This document shows, piece after piece, positions 26,001-36,388 of a DNA stretch of 64,000 bases. The notes under the pieces are model-generated. The model saw only the letters and a list, made by a program, of their open reading frames with translations. It was not told the origin of the DNA and ran no database searches. The DNA comes from Cycas panzhihuaensis. Its lineage: Eukaryota; Cycadophyta. The stretch covers positions 123,883,741 through 123,947,740 of the forward strand of contig CM041465.1 of NCBI GenBank assembly GCA_023213395.1, read 5' to 3'. The translations under genes were made by a program, and so were the position numbers. Position 1 is the stretch's first letter. Each line of letters starts with the position of its first letter.

Positions 26001-26217
26001 CTTTTCCCCTTTTCTCTATCTTTCCCTATTATACTCTAAAAAATACATCTTGTGATTCTGCGTAATGATCATTTTATTCTGTAGCTTTGTGTATGATTAA
26101 TATCATGTATATTATATATTATAATGGGGGACAATTTAACCATACTATATAGTTGGATATTTTATAGCTACTTCATTGTAATTTGTGCTTATTTATTGAA
26201 TGTGCATACCTAGTCTT
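23086..26217 (+). repeat. Tat-1 right LTR, part 1
   Basis: This is the partner of 17254-20398. It starts TGTGCTCCC, or slightly further right, and is broken at 26217 by copia-4. It contains a private 42-bp tandem duplication (23354-23395 and 23396-23437) that is single in the left LTR. Confidence 0.82.
23354..23437. repeat. 42-bp tandem duplication in the Tat-1 right LTR
   Basis: Two adjacent, near-identical copies begin ATCTTATATATAATATATAC and end TTTAGAAT. The left LTR has one diverged copy near 17524-17565, so this arose after insertion. Confidence 0.95.
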
Positions 26218-26442
26218 TGTTGGAATATTAATAATGCACATTTATTTTGTCCCACATGAAAGTGGGTCCCACTCTCACTATCATGACATGTATTATAAAT
26301 ACACAACATAGTGTATCATATAAGATATATTTTAAGGATGTTTTGTTAATACAATTTGAGGTACCTTAAGGGTAACTTTGGATCCTATAGAGGTGTTTGT
26401 TCTATTTGCAGATATTATCTTATTGCAAGTTTAATTCCAATA
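26218..26442 (+). repeat. copia-4 left LTR (225 bp)
   Basis: It starts TGTTGGAATATTAATAATGC and ends TTCCAATA, so the outer 8-9 bases form an inverted repeat (TGTTGGAA/TTCCAATA). A TATA-like TATTATAAAT at 26291-26300 lies mid-LTR and is the likely promoter. Confidence 0.95.
26291..26300 (+). promoter_or_regulatory. copia-4 LTR TATA box
   Basis: TATTATAAAT followed by ACACAACATAG is conserved in both LTRs (the right copy starts near 30414). Confidence 0.65.
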
Positions 26443-26454
26443 CGGTATCAGAGC
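26443..26454 (+). promoter_or_regulatory. copia-4 primer binding site
   Basis: CGGTATCAGAGC lies directly after the left LTR and is one base from the usual tRNA-iMet site TGGTATCAGAGC. Confidence 0.92.
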
Positions 26455-26627
26455 TAAGGTGAAGTAAGCTTGAGTGAGGTGAAGCCTAGTTAAGTGAGAT
26501 TTATTTGTCATTGTCATTGAGGTATTAGAAATCCAGTGTTATTTTAGGTGTCTTTATTTGCAAGTTTACTAATTATTCTATAAACCCTAGTTCCATTGAC
26601 AGTTAAGGAAGTGGCTCCATAGAGTCT

Positions 26628-26823
26628 ATTGCTAATTAGTTCTATTCATGGGTTTGTGTCTTATTATAATTTCATTTTGTGGTTGTAACTTTGCATTGAG
26701 TAGTAAAGTGTATCCATTCGTAACTATTGCTAAGTAGTTATATTCATGGGTTTGTATCTTATTATTATTTCATTTTGTGGTTGTAACTTTGCATTGAGTA
26801 GTAAAGTGTATCCATTTGTAACT
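26628..26823. repeat. 98-bp tandem duplication in copia-4
   Basis: 26628-26725 and 26726-26823 are near-identical neighbours. Both contain TTCATTTTGTGGTTGTAACT and AGTAGTAAAGTGTATCCATT. The duplication lies in the non-coding leader. Confidence 0.95.
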
Positions 26824-29167
26824 ATTCAAGGTGAAACCCTTATTTTTTATTATGCTTGTTCATGTGAGAAGGAGACCATTGAGGAGTTGATCTACTGTGT
26901 GAGAGATACCTATCATCATGTTGTGGTAGGTGTACTATCTTTAAGAGAGTTCGCTAAGTATTGGATGATTCATGATGTGATTGTAGAGATTTGACAACTA
27001 TGTATTTACATATGCTGAGTATTGGATGATTCACATTGTAATTATTAACATGGCCTAAGATATATTTAATCATTATTCTATATAGTCGATTATGTACATC
27101 ACCCTCGTTAATGGTTTATGCCTGTGTAACCAGTCATCAGAGAGGACTCACTAGTCATGTCATTAAGGAGATTATATTTGTAGTAGATGTTGATGAAGCC
27201 ACCAGATCCATAGATGTAGAAGTTCACTTGCTAGGGTGTTATGGAGCAAAGTTTTTGTGTTGTAAGGAGGAGATATTTCAGTCATCATAGATATTCTATC
27301 ATCGTAGAGCCATGAAGAAGCAGTCACCAGCCATCATATATCTATTCGCCTAGTTGTATTAATAGAGTTGAATAATTATATTAGTACCACTGTTAATATT
27401 TGTGTAGGTGCATGATGAAATTTGTAAGATTGCCACATGTTGATTAATATAGTTGCCTTTGTATTTTCTTTGCCTATGTTTGCATGAATATTATCCGCTA
27501 CGTCATAAATTTCAATTCGCCTGTGGAGTATTATCGGTTCACGTTGCCATTTGTATATACACAGATTTATATGCTATCATGAGTTTGATGTTTGTAGCCA
27601 TCAATCCATGATTTATGTGTATTCAACTAAGCTATTATCTTTCATATTTATGTTTGCCATGCATGATAATCTGTTGTCAATGTGAAGATATTCAATCACT
27701 AATTAATATTTGGTATGTGCAGCTATCATTTATTTCGTCTATCACCTTCATGAAGTATAGTTGCCTATTAAATATAAATTAGATTTAATTTATATTTACC
27801 AATCTTTATATTCTATAAAGTCACCCCATTGATATTTGTCAGCTGCCATATAAAATTACCTATTTTATAAAGTCACTTTTGATATATAGATTTACGACTT
27901 TATAAATCATAGTTTCAATTTATGATTGGTGTGCCTTTATTATCATATCCCAATATTGGTTTCTTTTGGTATTATTTCATATTAAAGGTTATTAAGATAC
28001 CTTTAATAAAGTATTCTCTATCTCTTTTAATAGTTTATCAACTTTTTAATATTAAGGTATTTGAAGTGACTAGTTAAGAGATGGTTGAAGTTTAAATTTG
28101 ATCTAGTACTTACCAATTTTGAGTGATTAGATCGAAGGTTGCATGTTGATATATGAGGCTATGGGGTATTGGTGACTTTGAGGCATTTAAATGTTCTTTG
28201 TATGCAAATGCATGTGAAGCATTGGTGGAAAGATGGGTGAAATGAGATGAAGTTTGAGGCTTTACATTGTTCTCTTACATGTAATTATATGAGAGTAAGG
28301 CAGCTGTATGTTCTTTAGTATATAATTTACATGAAAGAATAATTTGGATGATGATGCAATATGAGGTGTATGTTTGAGGATATCATGTGTGTGTTGTACA
28401 TGGGAGAGTACTTTTGCAATGTGAGATGACATTAAGTCATGTTGATGTGAATGTATTTGGCACTCTATTGGTGATTTGAGATGCATGATGGTGATTGTTT
28501 AATGAAAATTTGAATGCTTTCTTACAATGAGAAAGTTATTGTGATGATGACATAGTATGGTGATGAAGCGATAATGCATATGGCATATGGCAATTTAGTA
28601 CTCCTTGAAATGTGATTTAAATGAAACAACTTTATGCACAAAGAAGAGGGCACAATAAGGCAAATTTGAAGGCAAAGAAGATGGTGATATGAGGTAATAT
28701 ATGAGGAGTTTGAGGGCATGACATAGGCAAGATAGGGAAAGAGAAGGGCAATTAGAGGGCATGTTTATGGGAAACTATTATCAAGTTACTGATGATCATA
28801 AATTAATAAGAGGTTAAGCTATTTGAGATGTAAGAAAGCAAGCAAACTATGTTGAGTGGTGTAGATCATTGCATACGAGTATGGTTTATTCATTGGTAAT
28901 GTTATGGCATGAGTTATGTTTTGGGAAATTGAGTGTAGTATAGTGTGTCTTGGCAATTTAATGGTGATGTGAGGTATGCATGGTCTTTGTGAGATGTATG
29001 TGGTACATACATCTATTTGGTGAAGTGAGTGTTTTAGATTCTATGTGTTTGTTTAGCGATATGAGAAATAGACAAGGTGATGATGTGATGATGAAGTCAA
29101 TGATGTGAGGGACATAAGACATGAGAAAGTTTGTTGAAATTGATTAATAGGCAAGTTACCAATGTAG
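26824..29167 (+). other. copia-4 leader region, non-coding
   Basis: About 2.3 kb of AT-rich sequence with stops in all frames. I recognise no pol domain. It probably replaces, or is what is left of, deleted coding sequence. Confidence 0.5.
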
Positions 29168-29960
29168 GTGAGTTTGTTGATTGAAAAAGAGGACATGTTA
29201 TTTAGAGGAACACTTACAATCATGGAGGAGAACAATGTGGTCATGTATGTTTATGAAACGAATGAATATTACTTATGGGATTCATTTCTTCTGATACCTA
29301 AATATAATGAAGAAAATTATTTCTTTTGGATGATTAAAATGAGATATTTTTTCATAGCTAATGGCTTGTAGAAACTTGTTACTGATGGATATGTTATTCT
29401 TGAGGATGAAGAATAAAAGGAAATGCTTGAGAAGAAAGATAAAAAAACATTTATCATGATTCTTGCTGCATCAGACAAGGTTGATCTTCCTTCCACATAT
29501 CATTTCATCATTCCAGAGATTCAACATGCAAGTACTACTAAGGAAGCTTGGGATTTTTTAAGGGATGTGTTTAAACAAACTCCTAAAGAGATATAACAAA
29601 TAAATGACAAGGCAAATAAGGTCAATGATGGTTATGATATAGGTAAAACAAATGAAGAAAATATTATCAACATTGATGAAATGGTATGTCAAGATGAAGA
29701 ATGTTTGAATATTAATGAAACTACTATTGAACATATGACTGAATGCATTGATGAGTCTACAACTACTATTGAAGATGTTGAGTGTGATAAATCGATAATG
29801 GCTTATTTAGATGACACTATTATTTCAAGGGAAATTAAAAATGAATCTGATGGTCCTATAGAAGATGAGTCTCGTATTGATTTAAGTCTATATGATGTTC
29901 CTTCTTTGAGCATTGATTCAAGTTCAAAGAGTTTACAAATTTATGAAGATTCTACTTGAA
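29168..29960 (+). pseudogene. copia-4 Gag-like ORF (UBN2 type) with acidic tail
   Basis: The plus frame reads LIPKYNEENYFFWMIKMRYFF and ANGL, then a stop, then KLVTDGY. This is the copia Gag start ('IPKFNG.NY..W...M...L...GLW..V..G'). It continues through ILAASDKVDLPSTYHFIIPE and TTKEAWDFLRDVFKQ, the UBN2-like helix. After a stop at 29594-29596, an open frame to 29959 is rich in Glu/Asp/Ile and unlike known Gag parts. The next recognisable features are the tract and LTR, so Gag sits unusually close to the 3' end with no pol between. Confidence 0.85.
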
Positions 29961-30119
29961 AGATTACTATTGTACATGGTGATTAAGAATTTATATAGAT
30001 AATGATGAAAGGCAAGTTGTATTTGAAGATGGTTACTTACATGATCTACATCAAAATTAGACTAGACCAGGCACAATGAAGAATCAAGATTTGTACTTGC
30101 TAGAGCTGCTACAACAAAG

Positions 30120-30283
30120 TCATCACTACAAGATTAAAGACAAAAATCAAGCTGAGGACATCATCCTACAAAGGTATCAATATAGAATTGAAGACAAAAA
30201 TCAAGTTGAAGACATCATTCTACAACAAAGGTATCACTATAAGATTGAAGACAAGGATTAAGTTGAAGACATCATCTTCAAGA
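30120..30283 (+). repeat. three ~55-bp in-frame repeats at the copia-4 3' end
   Basis: Units at about 30120-30174, 30175-30231 and 30232-30283 encode versions of the peptide YKIEDKNQVEDIILQ. Two of the units fall in the open frame 30076-30261. Confidence 0.9.
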
Positions 30284-30330
30284 TATTTCTAAAGACATGG
30301 CATTATAAATACAAATGACCCAAATGTGCA

Positions 30331-30341
30331 TTAAGGGGAAG
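30331..30341 (+). promoter_or_regulatory. copia-4 polypurine tract
   Basis: TTAAGGGGAAG lies directly before the right LTR. Confidence 0.92.
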
Positions 30342-30566
30342 TGTTGGAATATTAATAATATACATTATTTTGTCCCATATGTAAGTGGGTCCCACTCTCA
30401 CTATCATGGCATGTATTATAAATACACAACATAGTGTATCATATAAGATATATTATAAGGATGTTTTCTTAATACAATTTGAGGTACCTTGAGGGTACCG
30501 TTTAACCCTGTAGAGGTGTTTGCTCTATTTGTGAATATTATCTTATTATAGGTTTGATTTCCAATA
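30342..30566 (+). repeat. copia-4 right LTR (225 bp)
   Basis: It is the same length as the left LTR, with about 22 differences by hand alignment. It is followed by the TSD GTCTT, then by the rest of the Tat-1 LTR. Confidence 0.95.
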
Positions 30567-30633
30567 GTCTTATCATAGCTAATTTATGGGAGGGTACAAC
30601 ATAAAAGTGATAATATTATCTACTATTGTTAAT
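30567..30633 (+). repeat. Tat-1 right LTR, part 2
   Basis: GTCTTATCATAGC... through GTGATAATA aligns with the end of the left LTR (about 20346-20392), which shows that copia-4 landed close to the LTR edge. Confidence 0.75.
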
Positions 30634-30638
30634 TTATT

Positions 30639-31010
30639 AGACCTTTATCTTATGTTAATTTTTATTCTCTAGAAACTCCTTAAACTATGTGAAGTAAGTG
30701 AAGGCTAACACTTTTTCTTTGAGTTGAAAAATGTATACTTTTTGTGAAAGTCATCAATCAAAGTGATAAAGTATTATGTGAAGTAAGTGAAGGCTAACAC
30801 TTTTTTTTGAGTTGAGAAATGTATACTTTTTGTGAAAGTCAACAATGAAAGTGATAAAGTATCTCACTTTACTAAGTGAGAGGATAGGCATTGGTCCATA
30901 GCTATTTGAGTGAAACAATCCTAACTTTGTTCTCACTCTATACTCTTTCTTCTTTAAAAATGATTTTTTATGTTATTTTCTAAAAATATAGTGTTCACAT
31001 AAATAACATT
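30639..31010 (-). pseudogene. copia-3 integrase N-terminal half
   Basis: The minus frame reads TKLGLFHSNSYGPMPILSLS, where the first catalytic Asp ('SD.CGPM') is Asn, then YFITFIVDFHKKYTFLNSKK. Further left come FKEFLENKN, a stop and HKIKV, which lead to the catalytic block that resumes at 17253 across Tat-1. The frame phase fits when the Tat-1 insert is removed. A local 89-bp tandem duplication has duplicated part of the core. Confidence 0.9.
30691..30867. repeat. 89-bp tandem duplication within copia-3 integrase
   Basis: Two neighbouring near-identical copies start GAAGTAAGTGAAGGCTAACA at 30691 and 30780. It duplicates integrase codons, so it arose as damage after insertion. Confidence 0.95.
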
Positions 31011-32300
31011 TGCTATTTATCATAAGGAAGGCCATGTACCATTTTCAACTTATGTATTAATTAGAGACTAATATAGTTTAAATGAATATATCACTTATAG
31101 ATTATATAAATCACTTTCTTTAATCCCTTTGGCTACAACCTTATTCTATTTATCTTGGAGTGTGCACTATCCTTAAGTAAATGTAACAATCATATCTTAT
31201 TAATCAATTTCACCAATTGAAACAAGATTTGCTTTCAGATTTGGTATGTATAAAATAATATCTAATTACTATCGTTCACCACTTAGCATGCTGAATGGTA
31301 TCTATCTAACTTGAATGGCCTTAAAATTAGTGTCATACCTAATGGTCATATTTTGATTAACCTCTTACTTCTAGAAAAACTATTCCCACCTTCTAGTCAT
31401 ATGTCTTAATATACCAAAATCAATAAACTAAGCATCTTGTGCATCTGAACCTATTTTGCATGCTATAATAAATAGTCATTTTGTAATCTTAATAGGTATG
31501 TCCTCTACTATATTTATAATATAAATATGTTATCTAGATGGTTGTTGTTATCATTGTTGCTACTTCTACTATTAGGGTTACTAGTAAGACTATTGTGAAT
31601 GCTACTATTGCTACCATTCCTAATGGTTCTTTTTAATGTATCCCAACTTCCCACAATGGTAACATTTAAGACTATATTATCTATTTGAAGTTCTTGCTTT
31701 GTGCTTTTAAACTATAGATTTAGAAAGTACATTCTTCTTTAGAATAAAAGGCTTCTTCCCTTTCGATTTAGATGCTAATTCTCTAGATGGTTCACTGTCC
31801 ATGTACTTTAGTTTTCACTCATGTTCCATAAGTAGTGATTTTAAAGAACTAATATTTAGAGTGGGAAATTTATTAGACAAAGTCAATATAGTTAAGAAGT
31901 TTTGATATTAGAGTGGTAGACTTATTAGAATGTAGGCTATGATCTTTGAATATAGAATGATATCACCTATTATTAATAGTTGATCCTATATTGATCTCAT
32001 ATTTCATATGTATTCTATCATATTACCTCTCATATTCAAATTATATGATTGACCCTATCGATTTAGGGCTCTCATGCCATCCTTATGCTCATATAGTTTC
32101 ACACCCGTATCTAACATATGATTTAGTGTAGTAGCACCCTTAATGTGTAAAATGATACTGCCACTGATAAACACATTTAAAACCCCAAATGTTATTTATA
32201 TTTTTTATTGATATTCAATGTTAAAGTCAACATCAATATTTAATTTTATTTGGAAAGTAGTGATTTTAGCTGTAGTTTTCTCTATTAAAAAATTATCCAC
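31011..32300 (-). pseudogene. copia-3 Gag, protease and pre-integrase remnants
   Basis: Near 31385-31430 the minus frame reads FIDFGILRHMT, a protease start with D-S-G changed to D-F-G. Near 31620-31680 it reads CYHCGKLGYIKKNH, a zinc knuckle with its His replaced by Tyr and its last Cys by His, preceded by a Lys/Ser-rich stretch (ASKSKGKKPFILKK). 31800-32300 is the expected place for Gag helices, but the blocks are poorly preserved. Confidence 0.75.
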
Positions 32301-33160
32301 ATACTTCTAAAAATTATTTAAATGAAAAAAACTAAATATATATTATTTTCAGGTAATATAATTATTAGAACTTAATAGTTTTTTAGTGACTATACCCATT
32401 ATGCCTCCTCCACTGGCTATTTTAAGCTAAAAACAAGTAAAAAATAACTAGAAAGTAACTAAACAAACATAGGAGTAAAGTACAAAAGTTATGGAATTCT
32501 TTGGTCTACATGCAGGTAGTTGGTAAGTGATAGTTTGCTTCCTTGGTCTACTTGCAAGTAGTTGGAATAAGTAAAAAAATATAACATTTTGATTTTTCTT
32601 TAAAAAACTGTATAAAACTATTATATATGACTATTGCTAGATTGTAGATCTCAAAAAACTAAATACTATGGTATATTTACACATCCAAAATAGACTCTAG
32701 ATTAGCTAGAAATAACTCTAGCACCCTATAGGCCACATGATTGGGGTTTGATAGGTTGGGGGCTTTGTTGGAGCTCCAAATTTTTATCAAATCTAACTTA
32801 GTATGATTCTAACTTTACAAAAACAAAAAAAATTATCTTAGATCAAATCTAAGATCTTTATATGAAATATTTCCTTTAAGGGCATAGGCAATGCTCCAAT
32901 GTCCCAAAAAACTCTAGTTTTTCCTTAAAGATTCAATGTATTTCACTTCAAAAATCTTACTATTTTTATTAGTTACATAAGATGCTAGGGTAAATACATA
33001 TTATTACATGCAAAAACTATAACGAACATGCCAAAAACTCTTCCTTGTCTCCTTCACCCTCCTCCACTAGATTTTGGGTGATTTAGAGAGGGTTTAATCT
33101 AAGTTTTGTGCTACTACAAATGGTGTTTATCTGTTGGTGTGAGTTCCTCACAATGGGTAT
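32301..33160. other. AT-rich DNA between copia-3 Gag and the Tat-2 LTR
   Basis: This is probably the leader and 5' end of copia-3, but no primer site or LTR terminus is clear. 32500-32570 holds a diverged direct repeat of TTGGTCTAC.TGCA.GTAGTTGG. No coding signal. Confidence 0.45.
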
Positions 33161-33700
33161 TGTTTCCCTACTCCTGGGAATGGATATGGATGGGTTGACT
33201 CAAGTAAGCATGGGTATATTTCCATCTCCCTTCTCAGCCATTTCAAGAGGTAGATTGAAACGTTGCTTGATTCACTGCATGATTGAGTGCCTCATCTTTG
33301 TGATTACCAAGCATTTTGTTGCTTGATCATGTTGCACACCTTTAGCTTATGACGACTCGTGGGACATGCTCCTCCACAAGGCATGCATCCCCATGCTGCC
33401 TTACAACCCTCTACTGCACCTCCACATCGCCTCGAGCATTGACCGATTTATGTGATCTGCTCACACCTTTGTCACCTTACTGCAACTCTTAATATTTCGC
33501 TATGAGTGGTCGACATTTTGTGTCCATCCATAGGTTTCTTGGGAGCTCTACCTCTCAACGCCCTATCTGGTCTAGCCCGTTTACCCACTTGGACTATCCC
33601 TAGCCATCTAGACAGGAGGGCCAACCCCTCCTAGGCCTAGGATACCCCTCTCCTAGGCCCCCCAAGACCTCTATTTCTCTTTTTATTGATTATGGTCCTA

Positions 33701-33811
33701 CACCACAGTAAATTCTACGGTACCGCGAAGTTTACCGTGGTGTGACTGCTTATCTCTATTTTTTTAAACCATCGTGGTAATTTTCATATTTTTCACAAAA
33801 TTGCCATGTGG
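33701..33811. promoter_or_regulatory. paired hairpins upstream of the Tat-2 LTR TATA box
   Basis: Hairpin 1 has arms CACCACAGTAAA (33701-33712) and TTTACCGTGGTG (33731-33742) with one mismatch, around an inner palindrome CGGTACCG. Hairpin 2 has arms near GTGGTAATTTT and AAAATTGCCATG (about 33774-33809). Tat-3 has both at the same distance from its TATA box (59136-59241). Confidence 0.7.
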
Positions 33812-33870
33812 ATTAGTCACTGCCTAAGTCCCATCCTAATCCTAATCACCCAATTAGGGCTAGGGTTGAG

Positions 33871-33877
33871 TATAAAG
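33871..33877 (+). promoter_or_regulatory. Tat-2 LTR TATA box
   Basis: TATAAAG, in the context TTGAGTATAAAGCTTAAAAGAC, matches Tat-3 at 59302 (TTTGGGTATAAAACCCCAAAAGAC). Conservation between sister elements supports a real RNA polymerase II start about 30 bases downstream. Confidence 0.72.
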
Positions 33878-34918
33878 CTTAAAAGACTTCTTATTTCTTC
33901 CTCTTACACTCTCTAACAATCTCATACAACTTTCTTTCTCCTACTCTTCTGTCGCCTCTACAAGCTTCCTCTTACAGGAAATGCCCTGCATCTACTGAGA
34001 TCTCCTAGACTCTACCTTCTACAGCTCCAGTTCGTGGAACTTATGTCATCAAGGAGCCTCACCGAGTAAAGACACCATTCAAAGCTTGCATTCACATGCA
34101 TATAACATTTTTCTTCTTCAGGTTTTGCAGGGATTCTCCTGCAAGCACCCAGACTAGCCTTATCCTGTGCTGCTCTCAGGCAAGCCTACTGCAAACTCAG
34201 CCCAGCTGGTAGCTCTTAGTGTTTCTCTTCATGTCATTTCCTTAGAACTCCTTTGAAAGTTAAGATCTCTTCCATATATCTTTTATTTTCAGTACTTTCT
34301 AGTTTATGTAGGAGGTATTCCCTGTGGTTTTTCCTTTCATATTTGCTTCCTCTTTTTGTTGTCACTCCGGTCTCTCCAAGAGGGTTGTGAGGTGAGCCAC
34401 TCAAGGTGTGAGTGAAGGAAGCACTCAGTGGGTTCCATACCCTACAAGGCTAGCTTCCCAAGGGGCAATCCCCCTTCTCCTCCTTTGCTCTCCTCCTTGT
34501 GTCCTTCTTGGGCCACCGAACAACCCTGGAAAGGAGGCTATTACCGGAACTAGTGTATGCAGCCCCTTACTACACTATTTCCAACCTTAAGAGTCCCATA
34601 TTAACAGGGTATTTTAGTCCCCTAGTGGTGTTATATCCCTCTTATGTCGCTCCCTCACTAGGTGTTGTGCATGATACATACCGTAATTTTGGTAACACTT
34701 ACAATATTTCTAGTTTCTATAGAATTTGCTCCTTTCACTATCAACTGCCATATAGGCTACCTAACCTGCTATCCTCATGCTCAAAGGTAGCATAGAGGTA
34801 CTTACATAAGAGGGTTAGCCATTCCGAGGCTAACTAGTAGCACCCAATACTTATTGTGACTTGTGTTATTTCCAGCAATTTGCTTGTAACTTTTGGTACT
34901 TTATCTCATATATATATA

Positions 34919-34921
34919 TGT

Positions 34922-34963
<42 letters not shown>

Positions 34964-34972
34964 ATATATATG
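34919..34972. repeat. (TG)n(TA)n microsatellite in the Tat-2 LTR
   Basis: The TG run with a few TATG interruptions is followed by TA repeats. Tat-3 has only TATTTGCATATATATAC at the matching place (near 60373-60390), so the TG run is specific to this copy. Confidence 0.93.
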
Positions 34973-36133
34973 CATTTACTTGGTATTCTAACATCCCTTA
35001 AAGGAAGGGGAAGAAAACCTTGTATTTGCAGGTTTTATCATAATGTTTGCAAAATGAAAAAGACACTTCGATCCAGGTAAATCTTCATCTTTCTCTTTTC
35101 ATTTTGCTTTCTCGCATAGTTGTTTTGTTTTCTTTTGTCCTTTTCAATTTCTTTCCTTTCTTTTCTTTTGCATGGGGAAGGTAAGGAAGCCCCCTACTAG
35201 TACCACCTTTTAACAACGTTGGTGCGTCAGACAAGGACAAGGGGAGTAAAGCTCAACATACAGGCAAGGTATCTTCTTCGGCCATGTAACTTCCTAGGTA
35301 CGTACCTTCCCTCCTCTCATAGCTCCTTCACTTTGTTATTATTAGATCCATCATTATGCATAATAAACAACATAAAAGGAAAAGAGTAATCAACCAACTT
35401 ACACACATTTATCTTGCATATGCATGTTGCATGCTGCCTTTATAAGAAGAAGCATACCATAGGAATTATACCTTCCTCCTCTCTTACCTGAATGTAAAAC
35501 GTCCCTTAGCTTTGCATTTCCTAGCTTGCATGCTTGAGTGTGTTTATAATACTTTTTCTGTCTTTTCTTGTTTGAAAACAAAAGAGAGTGAGAGAGCATT
35601 TAAAGTTCCTCTTTTGTAAAAATAAATGAGAACACCTAAGTTATCCTTTTATACACCCTGTTCACATTCTTATTCATACACTCTACCCATGTTGCCCTTG
35701 CTAGGATTTAGATCCCTTTGCTCACATAGCGGTAAGTGGTCTTTTGCCATCATTCCTTCACTCAAAGACCTACCTTAGGTGAGTGGGCCTAAGGAGTTCT
35801 TGTTATTCCACCCATACCATATTGCATCTCCACAGCATTTCTTTCTCCGTTGGACCTCCCTTTTTCCCTTCCGGCCATCCAAGGGTGGGAGGATTCCATC
35901 GTTTGGGGTAATCTAAGATACCTTACGTGTATCTTGCCCTTCAAACCAAAAGCCTAAGCTACCTTGAGGAAGTTGTGCACCATTCGTGGGTCCTGAACCT
36001 ATGTTCTGACGCATGGATGCCCTATGTGGGTGTTTCTTCCACTTGTAGGATTACATCTTTTGTTATGACATTTATCGTCAATTGCTCTAATCTACGCTAA
36101 GTGTAGTTACCATCCCCATAGACATGATTCCAT

Positions 36134-36153
36134 TGGCAACAATACTGGGGACC
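36134..36153 (+). promoter_or_regulatory. Tat-2 primer binding site
   Basis: TGGCAACAATACTGGGGACC follows the LTR. Tat-3 has TAGCGACTATAATGGGGACC at 61377. Both resemble the Arg-tRNA-like TGGCGAC...GGGGAC site seen in Tat elements. The next bases (CTGCCAGTAAG) are conserved between the two. Confidence 0.8.
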
Positions 36154-36388
36154 TGCCAGTAAGAGAATTAGTTTTCCTCCCTTTCTCGTTGGTGCTACTA
36201 CCTCTTAGTAGCTTTCCTTCTTATTTTTGTTAGGCAACCCCCAACATGTGCATAACCTTATTTCCTTCTTCTTCCAATGCGTAGATAGGACTTGCATGTG
36301 ACGGCTCTCACATTGCTTACAAGGCCTACCCTCGTTATCAGAAGAACCTTCTTATCATCCCCTTCCTGCATCAGATCTCGATCTGATC

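Larger units (their letters stand above)
26218..30566 (+). mobile_element. copia-4: short-LTR non-autonomous copia element with TSD GTCTT
   Basis: Two 225-bp LTRs (26218-26442, 30342-30566) are about 90% identical by hand count. They flank a 3.9 kb interior with a tRNA-iMet primer site and a polypurine tract. GTCTT is duplicated at 26213-26217 and 30567-30571. The only coding trace is a copia Gag-like frame in the last third; no protease, integrase or RT is visible. It inserted into the right LTR of Tat-1, so it is the youngest of the three nested layers here. Confidence 0.93.
17254..30633 (+). mobile_element. Tat-1: Ty3/gypsy (Tat-like) element with ~3 kb LTRs and a gag-only interior
   Basis: About 3.1 kb starting at 17254 recurs from about 23086 to 26217 and resumes at 30567-30633, because copia-4 sits inside the right LTR. 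The interior is only about 2.7 kb and carries a Gag-like segment but no readable RT, RNase H or integrase. Long LTRs and an arginine-tRNA-like primer site point to the Tat lineage. The element interrupts copia-3 integrase. The flanks TTCTT (17249-17253) and TTATT (30634-30638) are a probable TSD with one change. Confidence 0.82.
33161..36131 (+). repeat. Tat-2 5' LTR (~2.97 kb)
   Basis: It starts TGTTTCCCTACTCC. The same start recurs at 45484 (TGTTTCCCAACTACC, 3' LTR) and, as TATTTCCTAGCTACC, at 58631 (Tat-3). The three copies share GAATGGATA at the start and CATGATTGAGTGCCTCAT or its equivalent further on. The short frames inside are not conserved and I do not call them genes. Confidence 0.88.

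Noticed and set aside
33161-36131. Short ORFs inside the Tat LTRs (for example 34499-34795, 36292-36483)
   Set aside because: They are not conserved in frame between Tat-2 and Tat-3 LTRs and have no known domain. The second also lies in the leader beyond the LTR.
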